This document shows positions 22,226-27,807 of a DNA stretch of 27,807 nucleotides, in pieces. Position numbers and translations under genes: made by a program. Each line of letters starts with the position of its first letter. Within the stretch, counting starts at the first letter, position 1. Below the pieces are notes generated by a model. It ran no database searches. It was not told the DNA's origin and saw nothing but the letters and a program-made list of their open reading frames with translations. Source of the stretch: JBCBKZ01 sp039026975 (GTDB taxonomy: Bacteria; Bacteroidota; Bacteroidia; J057); assembly GCA_039026975.1 (NCBI GenBank), contig JBCCLI010000033.1, positions 1 through 27,807 on the forward strand. The letters are read 5' to 3'.

Positions 22226-23035
22226 TTACTCCGGTAGATCTTCCAGTAAGTCAGTCGTAATTCCTACACTGGAGAATCCTCCATCATGGAAGAGGTTCTG
22301 CATAGTTACCTTTCTGGTATAATCCGAGAACATCATAATGCAGTAATTAGCGCATTCTTCTGCGGTAGCATTACCTAGTGGGGACATCTTAGTCCCGTAC
22401 TGGTACATTTTATTAAATCCCTCTACTCCTGACCCAGCCGTAGTAGGGGTAGGAGACTGAGAAATAGTATTTACCCGCACCTGGCTTTTCTTCCCAAAGT
22501 GATAGCCAAAGCTTCTGGCTATTGATTCAAGCAGAGCCTTAGCCTCCGCCATATCATTATATTCACTAAAGGTGCGTTGGGCGGCAATATAACTAAGGGC
22601 TAAAATAGATCCCCATTCACTCATCTGCTCTCTTTTGTATAAGAGTTGGCAGATTTTGTGAAAGGAAACCGCAGAAATATCAAATGTTTTTTGTAGCCAG
22701 TCGTAGTTGAGGTCCGTGTAGGTACGCTTTTTACGTACGTTTGGAGACATCCCTATGGAGTGTAGGACAAAGTCTAGTTTCCCAAACTCTTCCTGCGCTG
22801 CGTCAAAGAGCTTAGTCAAATCTTCAATGGAAGTGGCATCAGCCGCAATGACTTGAGAATTGGTTTTTTCTCCTAATTCCTTAATCTTTCCCATCCTTAG
22901 GGCTACAGGTGCATTAGTCAGCATAATGCTGGCCCCTTCTTCACTGGCTTTCTCCGCCACCTTCCAAGCAATAGAAGAATGATCTAATGCTCCGAAAATG
23001 ATTCCTTTTTTTCCTTCAAGTAAATTATAAGACAT
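22226..23035 (-). CDS. fabI: Enoyl-[acyl-carrier-protein] reductase (NADH)
   Basis: A 269-residue short-chain dehydrogenase of the FabI type, which catalyses the last reduction of each fatty-acid elongation cycle. 'GIIFGALDHSSIAWKVA' is the atypical FabI nucleotide-binding loop (G-x5-SIA). The catalytic pair is spaced as in FabI: Tyr in 'LSYIAAQRTF', Tyr ten residues later in 'SEYNDMAEAK' and Lys seven beyond that. 'VRVNTISQSPTPTTAGSG' covers the flexible substrate-binding loop. The 'HSIGM' segment is also typical. The length fits FabI rather than FabV or FabL. A good promoter -7 element lies 50 bases upstream. Confidence 0.94.
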   Translation of the reverse strand: MSYNLLEGKKGIIFGALDHSSIAWKVAEKASEEGASIMLTNAPVALRMGKIKELGEKTNSQVIAADATSIEDLTKLFDAAQEEFGKLDFVLHSIGMSPNVRKKRTYTDLNYDWLQKTFDISAVSFHKICQLLYKREQMSEWGSILALSYIAAQRTFSEYNDMAEAKALLESIARSFGYHFGKKSQVRVNTISQSPTPTTAGSGVEGFNKMYQYGTKMSPLGNATAEECANYCIMMFSDYTRKVTMQNLFHDGGFSSVGITTDLLEDLPE

Positions 23036-23084
23036 TCTTACATGTTTGGGTTGAAATGTCCAGGCGTATATTCAGCGGGTAAAA

Positions 23085-23098
23085 CAAAAATATTTTTG
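23085..23098 (-). promoter_or_regulatory. Palindromic -7 promoter element upstream of fabI
   Basis: CAAAAATATTTTTG is a perfect 14-bp palindrome. Its minus-strand half TATTTTTG (23092-23085) matches the Bacteroidota -7 consensus TAnnTTTG exactly and is 50 bases before the fabI ATG. No clear TTTG -33 box is found at the expected distance, although TTTG occurs closer upstream. Confidence 0.4.
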
Positions 23099-23210
23099 CA
23101 AACAAAGCAAGTCGGTCTAGTGGGTTCTTAGTGAGAAGTCTCTTTATTAGCTGTAGGGCCATTTTAAAGAATCCTACCTGAATTCTTAACAGTAGGTTAA
23201 GGCTTTGGGT

Positions 23211-23241
23211 TTTGGTAGGAGTTTATGTTTCTTTATAATTC
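23211..23241 (+). promoter_or_regulatory. Possible promoter of the GT2 gene
   Basis: TTTG at 23211-23214 is followed after 19 bases by TATAATTC (23234-23241). The spacing fits Bacteroidota primary-sigma promoters (TTTG / TAnnTTTG), but the -7 box matches only in part. The ATG follows 20 bases later. Confidence 0.3.
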
Positions 23242-23260
23242 GGTTTAAAATTTCTTCTGA

Positions 23261-23989
23261 ATGAACAAAAGTCTGGTCATCGTACCAACTTATAATGAAA
23301 AGGATAATATCCATGCACTAGTTGAAAGTGTGTTATCCCACCTGACTGAAGCAGACTTATTGATCATTGATGATAATTCTCCAGACGGAACCGCTGACAT
23401 AGTCATGAATTTGCAGCAAAAGCACCCCAAGAGATTACAGCTAGAGCAAAGAGCCGGAAAGCTAGGATTAGGTACGGCCTATCTACATGGATTTACCTGG
23501 GCATTAGAGCGGGGGTACGAGTTTATTTTTGAGATGGATGCTGACTTTAGCCATGACCCTGCCAGTCTTCCAGACTTGCTAGCAGCTTGTAAAGAGGAGG
23601 GGCATGATTTAGCTATTGGCTCCAGGTATATTAATGGGGTAAATGTAGTTAATTGGCCCATAGGCAGAGTGCTTATGAGTTATTACGCTAGCGCATATGT
23701 ACGTAGTATCACGGGAATGTCCATTCGTGATACTACTGCCGGCTTCAAATGCTATAAGAAGGCTACCCTGGAAAAAGTCCTGGAAAGAGAAATCAAATTT
23801 GTGGGGTATGCCTTCCAGATAGAAATGAAATTCCGCACCTGGAAGTATGGCTTCAAGATTAAAGAGGTCCCCATCATCTTCCGAGACAGAACCATGGGTC
23901 AATCCAAAATGTCCAGCAAAATATTTAATGAGGCTTTCTGGGGCGTCATTGCCATGAAAGTCAATTCATGGTTTGTGAAATGGGAGTAA
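23261..23989 (+). CDS. Polyprenol monophosphomannose synthase-like glycosyltransferase (GT2)
   Basis: A 242-residue family 2 glycosyltransferase of the dolichol/polyprenol-phosphate mannose synthase type. 'LVIVPTYNEKDNIHALVESV' and 'LLIIDDNSPDGTADI' bind the nucleotide sugar; 'FEMDADFSHDP' holds the D-x-D metal motif; 'IGSRYINGVNVVNWPIGRV' and 'IRDTTAGFKCYKK' are specific for the DPM1 group; 'IIFRDRTMGQSKMSSKI' is the R-x-x-G-x-S-K signature near the end. There is no C-terminal membrane domain, as in the short DPM1 class, so it acts at the cytoplasmic face. Donor may be GDP-mannose or another sugar; that is inferred from the family. Confidence 0.9.
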   Translation: MNKSLVIVPTYNEKDNIHALVESVLSHLTEADLLIIDDNSPDGTADIVMNLQQKHPKRLQLEQRAGKLGLGTAYLHGFTWALERGYEFIFEMDADFSHDPASLPDLLAACKEEGHDLAIGSRYINGVNVVNWPIGRVLMSYYASAYVRSITGMSIRDTTAGFKCYKKATLEKVLEREIKFVGYAFQIEMKFRTWKYGFKIKEVPIIFRDRTMGQSKMSSKIFNEAFWGVIAMKVNSWFVKWE

Positions 23990-24022
23990 GCATTACTCAC
24001 TCCCTGAATTATTCATTTCTGA

Positions 24023-26620
24023 TTACTCATACCGTAGCGCCTTTACCGGATCCTGGGAAGCAGCTCTTACGCTCTGCACGCTCATGGTTAAGATGGAAAC
24101 TAGTAGGGAGATAATTAACGCGTAGGCAAAAATCCACATATCTATTTCCACCTTGTAGGTAAATTTTCCTAGCCAGTTCTCAAGCGCATACCAAGCTATG
24201 GGGGAAGCTATGAGAATAGCTACCATCACCAGCAGCACAAAATCTCTGGATAGAAAGCGGACGATATCCAGCATACTAGCCCCCAGGATTTTCCGTATGC
24301 CAATTTCCTTGGTTTTTTGTCTGGCAATGAAAGTGGACAAGCCCAATAAGCCCAGACAAGAAATAAGGATAGCAATAGCTGTGAAGTAGTAGGACAGCTT
24401 CCCTACGGTAAGTTCACTCTTATACATTTCCCCATATGTCTGGTCTAGGAATTCGTAATCTAGCGGGTAGTCAGGAATGACTTCTCCCCATACTTTCTCA
24501 AGTGTGGCTAGTCCTTCCTTGGTTTTACCTTTCTCCAGATGTACAAATAGAGACCACTTATTTCCTTCGTTTAGTTCTATCACCATAGGCTTAATAGTCT
24601 CATGTAGGGACTGCATATGAAAATTCTTCATAACGCCGATGATAGGTCTGTTATCCCCTTCATTTCTGCTGATCATGGTTCCTATAGGGTTTTCTAAGCC
24701 CATGACCTCAGCTGCCGCTTCATTAATGACTACTGCCTGAGAATCAGAAGGGATATCAGCCTGGAAGAATCTTCCTTCCTCAATGGCCACATCAAATGCT
24801 TCTGCAAACTCCACCTCTGTCCAGAACATAGTGATGCTGTGAAACTCATCAGGCCCTTTGCCAGGCCAGGTGTAATCACCAGTTGACAATCTGATGTTAA
24901 TAGGAGCATGACTAGTTTGTAACACATGGGCTATCTCTGGATATTGAAGTAGGTTCGTTTTTAGCGCATCATACCGTTCATACATAGGCCCAGACATATC
25001 CATATAGACCATATTATCCCTATCCAGTCCCAGGTTAGCAAATTGAATGTAATCCAGCTGTTTCTTCACAGTCAGGGTGGAAATAATCAACAAGCCTGAT
25101 AAGACAAACTGAGTAACTACCAAGCCACTCCTCAGCACTTTTCCTTTCTTTTGTGCACGGAAACCGCCCTTAACAGCCAGTGCTGGTTTAAATCCAGAAA
25201 GGATGTATGCAGGATAGAGTCCTGCCAAAAAGGTCAACATCAATACCATCATGCCTACTCCCCCCCAGAATAAAGGAGATTGTAAGGGAATACTGATTTC
25301 TTTCCCAGTAATAGTATTTACTTCTGGAAGTAATAGGTAAGACAGGAGAATGCTTAAGCAGGTAGCCCCCAATGTGTAAAGACTGGTTTCTACGAGAAAC
25401 TGACTGACTAAATGATTTTTCTTAGCCCCTATGGTTTTCCGCACCCCCACTTCTCTGGCTCTGCTGGAGGCCCTGGCTGTACTAAGATTGATGAAATTTA
25501 TGCAAGCAATCAGGATGAGAAAAATCCCCACTAGCAGAAATATTCTCACATATTCTATTCTTCCCCCTACTATTTCTCCATTCTCATAGCGGCCCCATAA
25601 ATACCTATCCTTAAAGGGGAGAAATTGAATTTCCGTGGTAGCTCCATTTCTATCATCTGGATTTTCTTTTCTGTAAATTTGAGTGATCTGATCCTCTGCC
25701 TGGCTAGTGCTCGTAAGTGCCTTAGTCTTGACATAGCCTCTAAACATCCGATTCCCCCAGTGGTCAATCCAACTGTGCTGATTTACCCTAAATTCCATAT
25801 TTGCCAGTAGGTCAAACTGAATGGATGACTGTTCAGGGATTTTCTCAAATACTGCCTTAATCACAAAGGTTTCTTCTTGCATCCCCACTGTTTTTCCTAC
25901 GGCATTCCCTTGCCAAAGCTTACCGAAATATTTTTCTGCTAACTCATCAGAAATAATGACAGAAGCTAGATCAGCTTCTGATGTTTCCAGGCTACCCTCT
26001 AAAATGGGAAAAGAGAAGATTTTGAATACATCAAAATGTCCCCATCTACCCCTCTCCTTAAATATTTTATCTCCCACCTCAACGGAAAAATCATCCTCAT
26101 GCTCCATCAAGGCAGCAGCTTCCACACCCGGTACTTCTTCCTGTAGTCTTGTACCAGTAGGATAAGAAACAGAATGAGAAAGAAAGGGGGTTTCTATTTG
26201 CTGGTTTTGGTAGAAGACCTGATATACCCGGGAACTGTCTTCATGAAATTTATCTATCTCTACTTCATCCTGGACCCACAGCAGCATCAGTAACCCAAAA
26301 GTGAGCCCTAGGGTCAACCCAAATATGTGTATGCTAGACTGGAGTTTTTCTTTCCAGAAATTACGGAGGGCGAGTTTGAAATAACTTTTATACATAGCAG
26401 GTAAGTGGTTTAGTGAGAAAAATCGAATGGTGGACAGTCTTAAAGACCTAAATACATCCCAGATGAATCTTCTTCGGGCAAAGCGAACGCTTTTCTTTTT
26501 CGCTCTTTTATCGAATAGCTCATACAGGTCTCCCTGGATTTCTTCCAGCAACTCTGGACGACAATACCAAGACAGAAAACCTTCTGCCCACTTAGGGATA
26601 TGTGATTCAGGATGTTCCAA
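24023..26620 (-). CDS. FtsX-family ABC transporter permease with permease prefix domain 2
   Basis: An 865-residue permease. The N-terminal 60 residues ('WYCRPELLEEIQGDLYELFD') form the permease prefix domain 2 seen in Bacteroidota. The first transmembrane helix is near 100-120, followed by a MacB-like periplasmic domain and an FtsX core ('STARASSRAREVGVRKTIGA'). A second similar half follows ('KTKEIGIRKILGASMLDIVR') and ends 'DPVKALRYE'. The start is read as the TTG at 26620: an in-frame stop lies four codons above it, no ATG is available, and a later ATG would delete the prefix domain. No ATPase gene is in view. It follows a paralogue by 26 bases, in an operon-like tandem. Confidence 0.88.
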   Translation of the reverse strand: MEHPESHIPKWAEGFLSWYCRPELLEEIQGDLYELFDKRAKKKSVRFARRRFIWDVFRSLRLSTIRFFSLNHLPAMYKSYFKLALRNFWKEKLQSSIHIFGLTLGLTFGLLMLLWVQDEVEIDKFHEDSSRVYQVFYQNQQIETPFLSHSVSYPTGTRLQEEVPGVEAAALMEHEDDFSVEVGDKIFKERGRWGHFDVFKIFSFPILEGSLETSEADLASVIISDELAEKYFGKLWQGNAVGKTVGMQEETFVIKAVFEKIPEQSSIQFDLLANMEFRVNQHSWIDHWGNRMFRGYVKTKALTSTSQAEDQITQIYRKENPDDRNGATTEIQFLPFKDRYLWGRYENGEIVGGRIEYVRIFLLVGIFLILIACINFINLSTARASSRAREVGVRKTIGAKKNHLVSQFLVETSLYTLGATCLSILLSYLLLPEVNTITGKEISIPLQSPLFWGGVGMMVLMLTFLAGLYPAYILSGFKPALAVKGGFRAQKKGKVLRSGLVVTQFVLSGLLIISTLTVKKQLDYIQFANLGLDRDNMVYMDMSGPMYERYDALKTNLLQYPEIAHVLQTSHAPINIRLSTGDYTWPGKGPDEFHSITMFWTEVEFAEAFDVAIEEGRFFQADIPSDSQAVVINEAAAEVMGLENPIGTMISRNEGDNRPIIGVMKNFHMQSLHETIKPMVIELNEGNKWSLFVHLEKGKTKEGLATLEKVWGEVIPDYPLDYEFLDQTYGEMYKSELTVGKLSYYFTAIAILISCLGLLGLSTFIARQKTKEIGIRKILGASMLDIVRFLSRDFVLLVMVAILIASPIAWYALENWLGKFTYKVEIDMWIFAYALIISLLVSILTMSVQSVRAASQDPVKALRYE

Positions 26621-26646
26621 GGTTACACGCCGTTAAAAAAGACAGA

Positions 26647-27807
26647 CTATTCGTATCTAAGTGCTTTTACAGGATCTGACAAAGCCGCTTTCAATGTTTG
26701 GTATCCGATGGTGGTTGAAACGATCAACAAGATGGCCATAGCTGATAGTGCAAATATGGTCCAGTGGACAGGAATCTGGTAAGCAAAATTCTGAAGCCAA
26801 CCTTTCATGCCGTACCAGGCTATCGGAGCCCCTAGCAGAAAGGAAACCCCTACCATCAGGAAGAAGTCTCTTGAAAGCAGTCCCACCAGCATGGAGGAAC
26901 TGGCCCCAAGGACCTTCCTAATCCCAATTTCCTTTGTTCGCTGAATGGTCGCGAAGGTAGCCAGTCCCCAAAGACCGAGGCATGAGATCAGCATAGCCAA
27001 CCATGAGAATATTCGAAACAGACTGAAGAGCCTGCTTTCAGATTCATAGTAGCGCTCGATTTTATCATCTAAAAAGTCAAATTGGAAGATATTTTTAGGG
27101 AAAGCCGTAGTGTAAGCGGCCTCTATTTCTCTCAAGGTAGCTGGTAGATCTATATTCTTCGCCAGCTGGATGCTCACTTCTTTGTGCTGTTTGGGATACA
27201 CCCCTATTGCTAGCGGCATAATCTCGTTGTGCAGAGAAGAGATATTAAAATCCTTCATTACTCCCACCACTTCTACTTTCCAATTATTAACCCCTACCAA
27301 AAACCGTTTCCCAAGGGCTTCTTCAAGGGTTCCGAATCCCATTTCTTTTACCAGAGTTTCATTCACTACTACTTTAGGAGTGTGTTCCTCATCAGGTATG
27401 CTGCTGCTAATAAAGGAGGTGTCTGACATGTTAATAAAGCGGCCCGCAAGTACTTCCAAGCCAAATATTTCCTGATAGAATTGATCTGCCCAAATGGTTC
27501 GGACATTCTTTCTTTCAGGATCATTCAGACTAGTAGGATGCATAACCGTGGTCCAGGTATTATCTCCGGCAGGAGAACCCAGGGAAAAGAGGCTTTGCTG
27601 AATACCTGATATTTTGGCTAACTCCACTTCCAGCAAGTCTTTATTTTTCAGATCGGGCATCTGAAATGACAGTATGTTTTCCCTATCAAATCCCAGGTTG
27701 GCCTCATGGAAGTACTTCATTTGTCGAGACATGATGATCATGGCCAGTAGAAGGCCAGCTGATAAGGAGAATTGAGCCACTACTAGTCCCTTTCTTAGCC
27801 AGTTAGA
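26647..27807 (-). CDS. FtsX-family ABC transporter permease (5' end outside window)
   Basis: The frame is open through the window edge: nine codons above the GTG at 27780 encode 'SNWLRKGLV', which aligns with the 'LRSGLVVTQF' segment of the downstream paralogue, so the gene continues beyond 27807. The visible 386 residues cover the C-terminal half: a transmembrane helix, a periplasmic domain, then 'TKEIGIRKVLGASSSMLVGL', three helices and the same ending 'DPVKALRYE'. It resembles the gene at 24023-26620 closely in this last part. Function is inferred from the family as a MacB/LolC-like permease for lipoprotein, peptide or stress-related export; a partner ATPase is not seen. Confidence 0.88.
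   Translation of the reverse strand, partial: SNWLRKGLVVAQFSLSAGLLLAMIIMSRQMKYFHEANLGFDRENILSFQMPDLKNKDLLEVELAKISGIQQSLFSLGSPAGDNTWTTVMHPTSLNDPERKNVRTIWADQFYQEIFGLEVLAGRFINMSDTSFISSSIPDEEHTPKVVVNETLVKEMGFGTLEEALGKRFLVGVNNWKVEVVGVMKDFNISSLHNEIMPLAIGVYPKQHKEVSIQLAKNIDLPATLREIEAAYTTAFPKNIFQFDFLDDKIERYYESESRLFSLFRIFSWLAMLISCLGLWGLATFATIQRTKEIGIRKVLGASSSMLVGLLSRDFFLMVGVSFLLGAPIAWYGMKGWLQNFAYQIPVHWTIFALSAMAILLIVSTTIGYQTLKAALSDPVKALRYE

Overview
The window reads as chromosomal DNA of a Bacteroidota bacterium, most likely a marine-type member of the Cytophagales. The evidence is a T9SS type A C-terminal sorting domain, two FtsX-family permeases of the Bacteroidota type (one with a 'permease prefix' domain), a DUF5916/CBM9 outer-membrane protein, an exosortase N (XrtN) pair, few Shine-Dalgarno sequences, and moderate GC. 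I saw no rRNA, tRNA, CRISPR array, prophage or insertion sequence.

Layout. 1-375: 3' end of a T9SS-secreted protein with a strong terminator. 483-2842 (+): secreted class C-type serine hydrolase, terminator, then a coupled methyltransferase and DUF1801 gene. 2860-4271 (-): Rpn-like PD-(D/E)XK nuclease protein and a PepSY-type membrane protein. 4430-4471: a concentric inverted repeat in the divergent intergenic region. 4567-8696 (+): dienelactone hydrolase, an unusual NIF3-family protein with a signal peptide, and a DUF5916 outer-membrane protein. 8750-9595 (-): second Rpn-like paralogue with a 12-bp tandem repeat. 9710-11074 (-): 3-oxoacid CoA-transferase subunits B and A. 11205-14089 (-): FIST-domain sensor and soluble hybrid histidine kinase in a TAATG-coupled pair resembling the nitric-oxide-sensing NosP/NahK pair. 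14463-18328 (-): exosortase XrtN and its VIT-domain PEP-CTERM substrate, also TAATG-coupled. 18563-18791 (+): a DUF4160 pseudogene with two single-base frameshifts. 18853-20633 (-): TauE/SafE permease and aldo/keto reductase. 20877-23035 (-): aspartate kinase and FabI enoyl-ACP reductase, separated by a terminator. 23261-23989 (+): polyprenol-phosphate mannose synthase-like GT2. 24023-27807 (-): two tandem FtsX-type permeases, the upstream one cut by the window edge.

The most interesting systems are the XrtN/VIT pair, a dedicated protein-sorting system present alongside evidence of T9SS, and the FIST/hybrid-kinase pair. Both families are already known, but the physiological role of XrtN is, to my knowledge, unresolved. 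Less usual local features are the exported NIF3 protein, the concentric dyad before the hydrolase operon, the frameshifted DUF4160 gene and a family of short A/G-rich repeats beside the aspartate kinase gene. All family calls are made by reading motifs, not by database search.
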